Assembly: GCA_937951995.1 (NCBI GenBank)
Contig: CALGAG010000100.1
Coordinates: 1-20,387, forward strand
DNA length: 20,387 bases
Direction: 5' to 3'
Origin: an uncultured Bacillota bacterium
GTDB lineage: Bacteria; Bacillota; Clostridia; Tissierellales; Tissierellaceae
Positions within the stretch are counted from its first letter, which is position 1; each line of letters begins with the position of its first letter. Positions 1-7,676 of the stretch are shown piece after piece. Below the pieces are notes generated by a model. That model saw only the letters and a program-made list of their open reading frames with translations, ran no database searches and was not told the DNA's origin. The position numbers and the translations under genes are program-made.

Positions 1-9
1 AGTGAACTT

Positions 10-67
10 GGTGGGAAAAGTAGCCAAGGGGTACGACCCCATGGGCACTTTTTTGGCAAATCCCACC
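10..67. repeat. Nested inverted-repeat element at the window edge
   Basis: The sequence folds as nested stems. GGTGGGA at 10-16 pairs with TCCCACC at 61-67, GCCAA at 23-27 pairs with TTGGC at 53-57, and GGGG at 28-31 pairs with CCCC at 37-40 around TACGA. All arms are exact. No U-run follows on the plus strand, so it does not look like a plus-strand terminator. Both strands can be read open across it, but no start or codon pattern is convincing. It lies just beyond the tRNA-Pro terminator. It could be a structured RNA tail or a dispersed intergenic repeat; I do not recognise an RNA family. Confidence 0.5.
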
Positions 68-70
68 ATA

Positions 71-112
71 AATCAAAAAAATAAAAACGCAGCAATCATT
101 AAGATCACTGCG
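71..112 (-). terminator. Intrinsic terminator of tRNA-Pro
   Basis: On the minus strand CGCAGTGATC and GATTGCTGCG (plus positions 103-112 and 88-97) form a 10-pair stem with two G-U pairs around the loop TTAAT. A run of T residues interrupted by one A follows. It begins 8 bases after the tRNA CCA end. Confidence 0.85.
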
Positions 113-120
113 TTCTCTCT

Positions 121-197
121 TGGTCGGGGTGAGAGGATTTGAACCCCCGGCCCCATGGTCCCAAACCACGTGCGCTACCAAACTGCGCTACACCCCG
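121..197 (-). tRNA. tRNA-Pro (anticodon UGG)
   Basis: Read on the minus strand this is a 77-base cloverleaf. The acceptor arm CGGGGTG pairs with CACCCCG, the D arm is AGCGCAGTTTGGTAGCGC, and the anticodon loop TTTGGGA gives anticodon TGG (proline CCA/CCN). The T loop is TTCAAAT. The discriminator is A and the 3' CCA is encoded (121-123 on the plus strand). The T stem and anticodon stem contain G-U pairs but close fully. It has its own promoter and terminator, so it is a single-gene transcription unit. Confidence 0.96.
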
Positions 198-218
198 ACG
201 TTTTTTGTCAACTTCTTT

Positions 219-247
219 ATTATAAGGCAAAACAGATTAAAATGCAA
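219..247 (-). promoter_or_regulatory. Promoter of tRNA-Pro
   Basis: On the minus strand a -35 box TTGCAT (plus 242-247) and a perfect -10 box TATAAT (plus 219-224) are separated by exactly 17 bases. The -10 box ends 21 bases before the tRNA 5' end, which gives a short leader. Confidence 0.8.
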
Positions 248-358
248 GAGCTTTTTCGAAAATTATTTTGTCACTCTTCAGAAGCTGTATATAACATTAT
301 ATAGAGGACAAGGTGCAAAGTCAACATGGTTTGAGGGAAAAAATTGCGCAAAAAATAT

Positions 359-387
359 TTGACTACCATACCCTCTTGTGCTATTAT
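359..387 (+). promoter_or_regulatory. Promoter of the metK unit
   Basis: The -35 box TTGACT (359-364) and the -10 box TATTAT (382-387) have a 17-base spacer. TGC just before the -10 box makes it an extended -10. Transcription would start near 394, about 25 bases before the riboswitch. Confidence 0.8.
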
Positions 388-418
388 TCATTTAAGTGAA
401 TATTAATATCTTGATTAC

Positions 419-512
419 CTTATCAAGAGTGGTGGAGGGATAGGCCCTATGAAACCCGGCAACCTGTGAAGGCAGGTGCTAAATCCTACAGAATGATATT
501 CTGAAAGATGAG
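419..512 (+). promoter_or_regulatory. SAM-I (S-box) riboswitch aptamer
   Basis: The conserved S-box core is present: P1 5' strand CTTATC (419-424), then AGAGTGGTGGAGGGA, CCCTATGAAACCCGGCAACC with the kink-turn of P2, the P3 arm CAGAATGATATTCTG, and AAAGATGAG closing P1 (GATGAG 507-512). SAM binding stabilises P1. The P1 3' strand (505-512) can instead pair with CTCGCCTT at 525-532, with one mismatch, and this would break the 5' arm of the terminator at 529-553. The arrangement is therefore a transcriptional OFF switch. The downstream gene makes SAM, so this is end-product feedback. Confidence 0.96.
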
Positions 513-528
513 GTGTAGTGCAAACTCG

Positions 529-553
529 CCTTGTCTTTACGACAAGGTTTTTT
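529..553 (+). terminator. Riboswitch-controlled attenuator of metK
   Basis: CCTTGTC (529-535), loop TTTAC, GACAAGG (541-547), then TTTTTT. The 5' arm overlaps the proposed antiterminator strand at 525-532, so the two folds exclude each other. Confidence 0.9.
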
Positions 554-572
554 AATTTTAAGGAGGAAGAAG

Positions 573-1754
573 ATGAAAAAATGGTTATTTACATCAGAGT
601 CCGTGACAGAGGGACATCCTGATAAGGTCTGCGACCAGATATCAGATGCAATACTTGATGCAATCCTTGAGCAGGACCCTGAAGCCAGGGTAGCTTGCGA
701 AACAATGGTAACTACTGGAATGGTGCTGGTTTCAGGTGAGATCACTACAACCTGCTATGCAGACATCCCGAAGATAGTTAGAAAGACAATAGCTGACATA
801 GGCTATGTAAGGGCGAAGTATGGCTTTGATGCTGACACCTGTGCGGTACTGACCTCAATAAACGAGCAGTCCCCTGATATTGCCCTTGGAGTTGACAAGG
901 CGCTTGAGCAGAAGGAAATGAGTGAGGACGAGCTTGATAAGATCGGTGCTGGTGACCAGGGCATGATGTTTGGATTTGCCTGTAACGAGACAGATGAGTT
1001 GATGCCCCTTCCAATCTCACTTGCCCACAAGCTGTCAAGAAAGCTGGCGGAGGTAAGAAAGGACGATACCCTGAACTACCTTAGGCCAGACGGCAAGACA
1101 CAGGTTACTGTTGAGTACCACGATGACAAGCCCGTAAGGATTGAGAACGTTGTAGTGTCAACCCAGCACAGCCCGGTGGTTTCATTGGAGCAGATCAGGG
1201 AGGACATAGAGAAGTATGTCATCGATGAAATCATCCCTGCAGATATGATGGATGAGAACACCAAGATATACGTGAACCCAACAGGAAGGTTTGTTGTGGG
1301 CGGACCAATGGGTGATGCAGGCCTAACGGGAAGAAAGATCATTGTTGATACCTACGGAGGATACGCAAGGCACGGAGGGGGAGCATTCTCCGGCAAGGAT
1401 GCCACAAAGGTTGACAGGTCAGCAGCCTATGCATCAAGATATGTTGCAAAGAACATTGTTGCAGCCGGACTTGCTGACAAGTGCGAGGTTGGACTTGCCT
1501 ATGCAATAGGAGTTGCACATCCACTTTCAATATTTGTTGATACCTTCGGAACAGGCAAGATAAGTGATGAGGAAATCACTGAGTTGGTCAAGAAGCACTT
1601 TGACCTTAGACCAGCTGCAATCATCAGGGACCTTGACCTTAGAAAGCCTATCTACAGACAGATTGCCGCTTACGGTCACATGGGCAGAACCGATGTTGAA
1701 CTGAACTGGGAGAAGACGGACAAGGTTGAAATACTAAGGGAAGCGTTGAAATAA
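573..1754 (+). CDS. metK: S-adenosylmethionine synthetase (methionine adenosyltransferase)
   Basis: This enzyme makes S-adenosylmethionine from methionine and ATP, releasing phosphate and pyrophosphate, in the cytoplasm. The 393 residues match the usual family length. Signatures are GHPDK at 14-18, GAGDQGMMFG at 125-134, GGPMGDAGLTGRK at 243-254 and the glycine-rich GGGAFSGKD at 268-276, which cover the ATP, metal and substrate sites. The start is ATG 573, preceded by AGGAGG at 561-566. An in-frame ATG at 531 lies inside the attenuator hairpin and has no ribosome binding site, so it is rejected. The gene is alone in its transcription unit, between the SAM riboswitch and its own terminator. 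Nothing is missing or odd. Confidence 0.98.
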   Translation: MKKWLFTSESVTEGHPDKVCDQISDAILDAILEQDPEARVACETMVTTGMVLVSGEITTTCYADIPKIVRKTIADIGYVRAKYGFDADTCAVLTSINEQSPDIALGVDKALEQKEMSEDELDKIGAGDQGMMFGFACNETDELMPLPISLAHKLSRKLAEVRKDDTLNYLRPDGKTQVTVEYHDDKPVRIENVVVSTQHSPVVSLEQIREDIEKYVIDEIIPADMMDENTKIYVNPTGRFVVGGPMGDAGLTGRKIIVDTYGGYARHGGGAFSGKDATKVDRSAAYASRYVAKNIVAAGLADKCEVGLAYAIGVAHPLSIFVDTFGTGKISDEEITELVKKHFDLRPAAIIRDLDLRKPIYRQIAAYGHMGRTDVELNWEKTDKVEILREALK

Positions 1755-1760
1755 TCCAGA

Positions 1761-1799
1761 TCCCGTCAATATACTTTATTGTATATTGACGGGATTTCT
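1761..1799 (+). terminator. Intrinsic terminator of metK
   Basis: A 14-pair perfect stem (1761-1774 with 1781-1794) has loop TTTATT and is followed by TTTCTTGTT. The tail is only moderately T-rich, but the stem is long. It starts 6 bases after the metK stop. Confidence 0.8.
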
Positions 1800-1808
1800 T
1801 GTTATAAT
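1779..1808 (+). promoter_or_regulatory. Candidate promoter of recD2-comF, overlapping the metK terminator
   Basis: A perfect TATAAT at 1803-1808 lies 18 bases after TTGTAT at 1779-1784. The -35 box sits in the loop and 3' arm of the metK terminator. TTGACG at 1786-1791 is a better hexamer but leaves only 11 bases, which is too short. Transcription would start near 1815, giving a short leader before GTG 1839. Confidence 0.55.
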
Positions 1809-1838
1809 GGAAATAATGAAGAGAGATGGGGTGAGAAT

Positions 1839-4085
1839 GTGGAGATTCAGGGAATAGTTGAGGATGTAATCTACAGGAATGAAGCCAATGGCTACACAGT
1901 TGGAAGACTTTACACGTCAGATGGGAGCATAACCTTTGTGGGTCAGGTTCCCTACATCCAGACTGACCAGCCAGTGCTTCTAAAGGGAGAATGGATATAC
2001 CACAACAAATTTGGGGAACAGTTCCAGTTCCAGTCCATGGAGACTATTATGCCCACAACAACCAAGGGCATTGAGAACTACTTGGGTTCAGGACTTATTC
2101 CACACATTGGGCCAAAAACCGCCACGAGAATAGTGGAAAGGTTTGGTGAGAAATCCCTTGATATAATCCAGTACTATCCTGAAAGGCTCCTGGAGATTGA
2201 AGGAATAGGAAAGAAAAAGCTCAGGGTCATCATGGAATCCTTTGACGAGCAAAGGGAGATTCGGGAGGTAATGGTGGCACTTCAGGAATTCAATATAAGC
2301 CCCAACCAAAGCATGAAGATCTACAGGGAGTATGGAAATGAAACCCTTAAGGTAATCAGGGAGAACCCCTACAGGATGGCTGAGGACATACATGGGATGG
2401 GCTTTAGGACGGCGGATGAGATTGCTGAAAAGGTAGGATTGGAGAAGTCATCACCCCACAGGCTCCAGGCTGGACTCAAGTATGTACTGACAAGGGCTGC
2501 CGGAGAGGGACACTGCTACCTGCCCCATGGGGATCTTATGGACAAGGCTGCAGGACTCCTTCAAATTGGAAAGGAAGGTCTGGATGATTCCCTGACTGCC
2601 TTGATCCTTGGTAAAAGCTTTCACTTGGTTGAGAATGGGGAGGAAAGGATTGTTTACTACATGCCCTACCATATGGCGGAAAACAGCGTTGCCAAGGTCC
2701 TTGTAGAACTGAGCTTGGTTGAACAGGATGAGATTGTGGGGGATGTGGAGAAGGCCCTGGATAACCTTGAAAAGGGTCAGGATTTCACCTTTGGAAGGAG
2801 GCAAAGGGAAGCTGTCCAGAGTGTTCTAAGCCATGGGGTTACTGTAATAACCGGTGGCCCAGGAACAGGTAAGACCACAATAATAAATGCAATAATTGCA
2901 CTGATGGAGGCGGAGGGCAAGGAAATCCTCCTGGCCGCACCAACTGGAAGGGCTGCAAAGAGAATAACAGAGACCACCGGACGGGAGGCCAGGACAATCC
3001 ACAGGCTACTTGAGATCTCCTACCAGGATGAAAGCCTTCAGTTCAACAAGAATGAGGAGGAGCCCCTGGATGCTGATGTCGTAATAGTGGATGAGATGTC
3101 AATGGTTGACATCCTCCTGATGAACCAGCTTCTTAAGGCCATAAAGCCGGGGACAAGGCTTATCCTTGTGGGAGATGTGGACCAGCTGCCCTCTGTGGGA
3201 GCCGGTAATGTCCTCAGGGATATTATAGACTCAGGTGTAATAAAGGTGGTGAGGCTCGATGAAATCTTCCGTCAGGGAGAGGAGAGCATGATAATTGTTA
3301 ATGCCCACCTGGTCAACAGAGGTGAAAAGCCTCTTCTAAACGAAAAGGACAAGGACTTTTTCTTTGTATACAAGGATACCGGTCCTGAAGTGAGGGAAAC
3401 AATTGTACAGCTATGCCTTCAGAGACTGCCGGATTTCTATAAGTTGGACCCAATAAAGGACATACAGGTCCTATCCCCAATGAGAAAGGGAGATACCGGA
3501 GTGTCTGCCTTGAACAAGGCACTTCAGGAGGCAATAAACCCTCCTTCCAAGAACAAGAGCGAAAAGGCAATGGGTGATGAGCTGTTCAGGGAGGGTGATA
3601 AGGTCATGCAGATAAGGAACAACTACAAGGCTGCATGGACCATTAACAAGGGAGGATTTAGAACAGAGGAGGGAGAAGGGGTATTTAACGGAGACTTCGG
3701 CTATGTCATGGAAATCGACAACGACGAGGGGACAATGACTGTAATCTTTGATGATGACAGGGAGGTTGAGTATTCCTTCAACCAGCTGGATGAGCTGAGG
3801 CTTGCCTATGCCACCACAATCCACAAGTCCCAGGGAAGTGAGTTTCCCTGTGTTGTCATCCCGGTATTTTCAGGCCCCCCAATGCTCTTGACCAGAAATC
3901 TTCTTTATACTGCAATAACCAGGGCCAGGGACCTTGTGGTCCTGGTTGGCCACCACAGGTATCTGAACCAGATGATAAGGAACAACCTCATAACGGAAAG
4001 GTACTCATCCCTGGACAGGAAAATCAGGGAATACCTCCACCTTATCCTAAAAATGGAATCGGAGGGAGGGACCTTCATTGATTGA
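1839..4085 (+). CDS. recD2: RecD2-type ATP-dependent DNA helicase (SF1B, YrrC-like)
   Basis: This is a 5'-3' DNA helicase of the RecD2 group, found in bacteria where RecD is not part of RecBCD; the family acts in DNA repair and replication-fork maintenance. It has 748 residues. The N-terminal part carries helix-hairpin-helix segments (about 83-105 and 117-131). The motor carries Walker A GGPGTGKT at 339-346, Walker B VVIVDEMSMVD at 414-424, motif III GDVDQLPSVGAG at 445-456, HKSQGSEF at 662-669 and YTAITRAR at 690-697. Length and order fit RecD2 rather than the shorter RecBCD RecD. The start is taken as GTG 1839, which begins VEIQGIVEDV as in the family and follows GGGGTG. The in-frame ATG at 1779 lies in the metK terminator and upstream of the likely promoter. 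The 3' end overlaps comF by 8 bases. Confidence 0.93.
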   Translation: MEIQGIVEDVIYRNEANGYTVGRLYTSDGSITFVGQVPYIQTDQPVLLKGEWIYHNKFGEQFQFQSMETIMPTTTKGIENYLGSGLIPHIGPKTATRIVERFGEKSLDIIQYYPERLLEIEGIGKKKLRVIMESFDEQREIREVMVALQEFNISPNQSMKIYREYGNETLKVIRENPYRMAEDIHGMGFRTADEIAEKVGLEKSSPHRLQAGLKYVLTRAAGEGHCYLPHGDLMDKAAGLLQIGKEGLDDSLTALILGKSFHLVENGEERIVYYMPYHMAENSVAKVLVELSLVEQDEIVGDVEKALDNLEKGQDFTFGRRQREAVQSVLSHGVTVITGGPGTGKTTIINAIIALMEAEGKEILLAAPTGRAAKRITETTGREARTIHRLLEISYQDESLQFNKNEEEPLDADVVIVDEMSMVDILLMNQLLKAIKPGTRLILVGDVDQLPSVGAGNVLRDIIDSGVIKVVRLDEIFRQGEESMIIVNAHLVNRGEKPLLNEKDKDFFFVYKDTGPEVRETIVQLCLQRLPDFYKLDPIKDIQVLSPMRKGDTGVSALNKALQEAINPPSKNKSEKAMGDELFREGDKVMQIRNNYKAAWTINKGGFRTEEGEGVFNGDFGYVMEIDNDEGTMTVIFDDDREVEYSFNQLDELRLAYATTIHKSQGSEFPCVVIPVFSGPPMLLTRNLLYTAITRARDLVVLVGHHRYLNQMIRNNLITERYSSLDRKIREYLHLILKMESEGGTFID

Positions 4086-4722
4086 CAGGTTGCTTTTCCC
4101 AAAGGATGGCTTCTGTTACATCTGCAGGGATGAATCAAAAGACCTGGACCATTCCCTATGCATGGAATGCAGGTGGAGAATCGAGGAGATACACAGGGAG
4201 TTCAAGATTGACAGTCCCTACCTTGAGAGTTGTCATTCGTCACTCTTCTACAACAATTTCACAAAGGATGCCATCCACAGGTTTAAGTTTGAAGACAAGA
4301 GCTACCTCTACAGGACCTTCCACTCATATATGCTTGAGACAGTAAGGAGGAACAAGATTATTGACTTTGACATTGTAATACCGGTACCGGTACACCCTAG
4401 AAAGGAAGCCATAAGGGGATACAACCAGGCTTTTCTTCTGGCAAAGCCCTTGGCAATGGAGGTCAACAGGCCAATACTCAAGGACTGTCTTGTGAAGTCA
4501 AGATGGACAAGGGAGCAAAACACACTATCAGCCTACGAGAGAAAGAGGAACCTCTTGGGCTCCTTCAAGGTGAGAAAAAGGGAGAGGATCCTGGGCAAGA
4601 GGATCCTCCTGATAGATGACATATTCACAACTGGCAGTACCCTCAAGGTATGCAGCGAGACCCTGATGAAGGCAGGGGCGGCAAGTGTTACGGCTCTCAC
4701 CTTAACCTCCACAAAACTGTAA
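4078..4722 (+). CDS. comF: ComF family phosphoribosyltransferase-like protein
   Basis: A 214-residue ComF-type protein. An N-terminal zinc ribbon (C13, C16, C28, C31) precedes a phosphoribosyltransferase fold with RGYNQA at 113-118 and the PRPP-binding loop LIDDIFTTGST at 178-188. In naturally transformable bacteria ComF is a cytosolic protein needed for DNA uptake, alongside the ComFA helicase. No comFA or other competence gene is in this window, so its role here is open. The start is TTG 4078, following the purine-rich GGAGGGAGGG at 4061-4070. It overlaps the end of recD2 by 8 bases, which implies translational coupling and one operon. Family assignment is firm; function in this organism is inferred only. 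Confidence 0.92.
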   Translation: MIDRLLFPKDGFCYICRDESKDLDHSLCMECRWRIEEIHREFKIDSPYLESCHSSLFYNNFTKDAIHRFKFEDKSYLYRTFHSYMLETVRRNKIIDFDIVIPVPVHPRKEAIRGYNQAFLLAKPLAMEVNRPILKDCLVKSRWTREQNTLSAYERKRNLLGSFKVRKRERILGKRILLIDDIFTTGSTLKVCSETLMKAGAASVTALTLTSTKL

Positions 4723-4749
4723 TGACACAGCCTAGGCTGTGTCATTTTT
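4721..4749. terminator. Shared terminator between converging comF and yihY-like genes
   Basis: Positions 4721-4746 form a perfect 26-base palindrome (AATGACACAGCCT and its complement), folding as an 11-pair stem with loop CTAG. TTTTT follows on the plus strand, so it is a good comF terminator. On the minus strand the tail is ACAGTTTTG, which is weaker. The comF stop abuts the left arm, and the minus-strand stop codon (4732-4734) is in the loop. Confidence 0.85.
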
Positions 4750-5670
4750 AATATCCTTATTTATCAACCCGATCAATACGCTTTTACCCTCCAGGGCCTT
4801 GTAGCCGTTGTTTCTCAGCAATTCAAACGTAGCATTGATTTCCCCTCCCAGGACGATCACTATGCTGCTGATAAACAACCACACAAGCATAACTATAACC
4901 CCACCCAGGCTGCCATAGGTCACCGCATAGTTTCCAAAGTTGGATACGTAGAATGAAAACAGAAGTGAAAGTACAATCCACCCAATGGTTGCAAACACCG
5001 CACCGGGCAGGGTTGTCCTTAAGGGTACCGAGTACCTGTTCTTTATGCTTGGACTGTACTTGTACAGGAGTGCAAAGGACAGGATCATAAAAAGCAGTGG
5101 AATTACAAACCTCAGGTAGTTCCACATGGTCAGGAAGAGGTCCTCGATGCCCAGGAAGTTTGAAACCAGACTTCCTATAAGCTGCCCTGCCACCAGAGAA
5201 ATGAATACCACAAGTATCATAAGTATCAGGACCACTGTAAAGAGAAGACTCATTCCCTTTATCTTTAGGAAGGATCTCTTTTCAGTATAGCCGTATGCCC
5301 TGTTTATGGCCTTGATAACCGCCTTGACCCCGGAGGATGCTGTCCAAAGTCCTGCAATGACTGCAATGGATAGAAAACCCTGGGAACTTGAGCTAACAAC
5401 ATCATCGTGAAAGGTCTGGATGATTTGCTGAATATCTGTGGGCATGTACTTTATAAGGTCCATTATGACATCCTCACGACCAAGTGGAGTGTAGCTGATG
5501 ACATTTAGGAGAACCATGAGAAAGGGAAACAGTGACAGGATCAGGAAGTATGTCAGTTGTGCCCCTGTACCCAATACATTGTTTTCAGTAAACCTGTAGG
5601 CCAGCTGGTCCAGAAAGATCACTGACCGCTTTTTCATGAGTTCTCTTATGGTTTTTTCCAAAATGACCAC
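4732..5670 (-). CDS. YihY/BrkB family inner membrane protein
   Basis: A 312-residue integral membrane protein of the YihY/BrkB (UPF0761) family; its substrate and mechanism are not settled. About six hydrophobic segments are visible, near residues 38-60, 97-112, 141-165, 183-203, 221-245 and 254-277. The family pattern is present: LTYFLILSLFPFL near the start of segment one and LGGEINA at 274-280 after the last. The charged tail is short. It is the last gene of a three-gene minus-strand unit, 17 bases after the S9 peptidase. The start is GTG 5670 behind AAAGG; TTG at 5659-5661, four codons in, has a slightly better-spaced GGTGG, so the first three residues are uncertain. Members were once named ribonuclease BN, an assignment no longer accepted. 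Confidence 0.88.
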   Translation of the reverse strand: MVILEKTIRELMKKRSVIFLDQLAYRFTENNVLGTGAQLTYFLILSLFPFLMVLLNVISYTPLGREDVIMDLIKYMPTDIQQIIQTFHDDVVSSSSQGFLSIAVIAGLWTASSGVKAVIKAINRAYGYTEKRSFLKIKGMSLLFTVVLILMILVVFISLVAGQLIGSLVSNFLGIEDLFLTMWNYLRFVIPLLFMILSFALLYKYSPSIKNRYSVPLRTTLPGAVFATIGWIVLSLLFSFYVSNFGNYAVTYGSLGGVIVMLVWLFISSIVIVLGGEINATFELLRNNGYKALEGKSVLIGLINKDIKNDTA

Positions 5671-5687
5671 CTGCCTTTAAATAACGC

Positions 5688-7676
5688 CTAATCTTTCAGA
5701 TGCCTATCGAACCAATCCACTATCTCCTTTAGCCTGCGAATCCTTCCCTGTGGCCTTCCAACCCTTGACAATCCATGGCTTTCATTTTTGAAAACCACCA
5801 TTTTTGAGTCGACTCCATGATACTTTAAGGCTGTATACATCTGCAGGCCTTCGGGTATCCAACACCGGTAATCCTTGTCTGAATGTATGAAAAGGGTAGG
5901 AGTCTGGACCTGGTCAGCATACTTAAGGGGTGAATTGTCCCACAAGGCTGAGTAGTCCTTCCAGGGACTTGCTCCCACCTGGTCTGTTGCAAAGTAGTAT
6001 CCGATATCCGAGGTCCCAAAGAAGGAGAACCAGTTGGAAATGCTCCTCTGTGAAACTGCAGCCTTGAACCTCTTTGTGTGGCCGATTATCCAGTTGGTCA
6101 TGTAGCCTCCGTAAGACCCACCAGTTACACCAAGCCTTTCCCGGTCTATGGATGGAAATGTTTCAAGTACCTTGTCTGTAAAGAGCATAATGTCCTCATA
6201 GTCTGTGTTGCCATAATTGCCCCGTATGTCGGAGAATTCATTTCCGTAGCCGTCACTACCCCTTGGGTTCATATAGAAGACAAAGTAACCCTGGTTTGCC
6301 CAAAGCTGCATTTCATGGTGAAAGACTCCGCCGAATACTGTCTTTGGGCCACCATGTATGTGAAGGATGGCCGGATACCTTCTATTCTTATCAAAATCTA
6401 CCGGCTTCAGTACCCATCCGGTGAGACTTATCTCCTCGTTGTTAAATGTAAGAACCATTGGTGTCGATAACTTCCTGTCCTGGACAACCCAATCATTGAA
6501 GCTTGTAAGCCTGTGCTCCTGGTGGTCAAGTCGATACAGGTCCTGAAGGTAGAGGTCTCTCATTCCCACAAAGACAATGTTGTCATCCACAACATCAAAG
6601 TCGTCAACAGACCCGTCCTCCAGGCTGACCTGTTCAATGTGCCCATTGAGGGATACCCTATGGAGGTGGCAGCTGTACTCTTTTGTGCTAAGGAAATAAA
6701 GGTGGTCACCGGAAACCTTGAAACTCCTGTTCATTCCATACCTGCAGTCGGAATTAACCGAACTCCAAAGGGAAAGGTCAGGCTCAGCAATCCGGACATA
6801 GGTCAGGCCCTCATCCTCTGTTACAAAAATACGGGGGTTTTCATTTATTCCATAGGAAGTCATATCTGTTCCCACAAAGATTATCCTATCGTCCATATAG
6901 TCAGCATAATAGTAGTTGAAGTCTGAGATTGGAGAAATCTTTTCACAGGTTCCACTGGATAGGCTAAGCTGATACAGGTGGTTGTATGGACTCATCTTGT
7001 CAGTGTAGGAGGAAGTTACAAGTATGGCCTTTTCCTTTGAAGGGTGGATTGAAATGCTTTCAACATTTGTGAACTCATCGGTTATGGGAGTGAGTTCTTC
7101 CGTGCTGCTATCAAATATGTAGCACCTTGTTCTCTTCTTGTTAGTGAAGTCGCCACCGTCGGTCCAGAAGGGTATTTCGTCCAGGACCTGATATTCGTTC
7201 TCCTTCTTTAGTGCCTTTACTTTCTCCTCGATCTCCTTGTCATCAAGACCCTGAATTTCACCCAGCCTTCTGTCAAATGAGCCAAGCAGCAGGTATTTGT
7301 TGTCCTTTATATGGTCAAACCTTGAAACGTCAAGGTATACCTGGAAGGCTTTCTGTGCCTCTCCGCCAGTGGTTGAGATTTCATAGAAGCAGGTTAGGGG
7401 GTAGCCTTTTTCCTTCTTCTCCTTATCTGCCTTATCCCTGATGGAGGAGAAGAGCAACCTGTCCTTGCCCTTCCAGACAAAGGACCCGTCTGAGTCAGAT
7501 GCCGTTAGCTGCCTTGTACCATCAATCTCATCCCATAGGTAAATATTGGATCTGTACTTGTTTTCCTCTTCATCCGCCATGTGCAACAAAAATCCACAGG
7601 TTCTTCCATCTGGTGAAATTTGTGTCCCTGAGAGAAATTTAAACCTCGTCAAGTCCTCCCGCTTTAGATTCTCCAT
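5688..7676 (-). CDS. S9 family (prolyl oligopeptidase-like) serine peptidase
   Basis: A 662-residue peptidase of the acylaminoacyl-peptidase/DPP-like S9 type, expected to cut short peptides or remove N-terminal residues. Residues 1 to about 400 resemble a beta-propeller lid, with repeated short beta stretches and DGSFVW/SPDG-like motifs. About 410-662 is the alpha/beta hydrolase. HGGP at 441-444 builds the oxyanion region. The likely triad is Ser521 in GGSYGGY, Asp602 in HSDKDYR and His634 in NESHG. No signal peptide or membrane segment is seen, so it is probably cytoplasmic. The start is ATG 7676, preceded by GGAGGAAGG. A longer open frame to 7805 has no binding site and runs back through the upstream gene. 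The first 38 bases overlap that gene, so translation is probably coupled. Confidence 0.92.
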   Translation of the reverse strand: MENLKREDLTRFKFLSGTQISPDGRTCGFLLHMADEEENKYRSNIYLWDEIDGTRQLTASDSDGSFVWKGKDRLLFSSIRDKADKEKKEKGYPLTCFYEISTTGGEAQKAFQVYLDVSRFDHIKDNKYLLLGSFDRRLGEIQGLDDKEIEEKVKALKKENEYQVLDEIPFWTDGGDFTNKKRTRCYIFDSSTEELTPITDEFTNVESISIHPSKEKAILVTSSYTDKMSPYNHLYQLSLSSGTCEKISPISDFNYYYADYMDDRIIFVGTDMTSYGINENPRIFVTEDEGLTYVRIAEPDLSLWSSVNSDCRYGMNRSFKVSGDHLYFLSTKEYSCHLHRVSLNGHIEQVSLEDGSVDDFDVVDDNIVFVGMRDLYLQDLYRLDHQEHRLTSFNDWVVQDRKLSTPMVLTFNNEEISLTGWVLKPVDFDKNRRYPAILHIHGGPKTVFGGVFHHEMQLWANQGYFVFYMNPRGSDGYGNEFSDIRGNYGNTDYEDIMLFTDKVLETFPSIDRERLGVTGGSYGGYMTNWIIGHTKRFKAAVSQRSISNWFSFFGTSDIGYYFATDQVGASPWKDYSALWDNSPLKYADQVQTPTLFIHSDKDYRCWIPEGLQMYTALKYHGVDSKMVVFKNESHGLSRVGRPQGRIRRLKEIVDWFDRHLKD

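Noticed and set aside
1..69. Short protein-like readings on both strands at the left edge
   Set aside because: Both follow from the inverted repeat. The plus reading runs into the tRNA terminator and the minus reading lacks a ribosome binding site.
120..362. Plus-strand open frame of 80 codons
   Set aside because: It reads antisense through tRNA-Pro and its promoter, and has no ribosome binding site or protein-like composition.
1779..1838. ATG 1779 as the start of recD2
   Set aside because: It lies in the metK terminator loop and upstream of the probable transcription start. GTG 1839 has a binding site and the family N-terminus.
6078..6926. Two long plus-strand open frames inside the S9 peptidase gene
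   Set aside because: They lie opposite a clear peptidase reading frame and show no motif or binding site.
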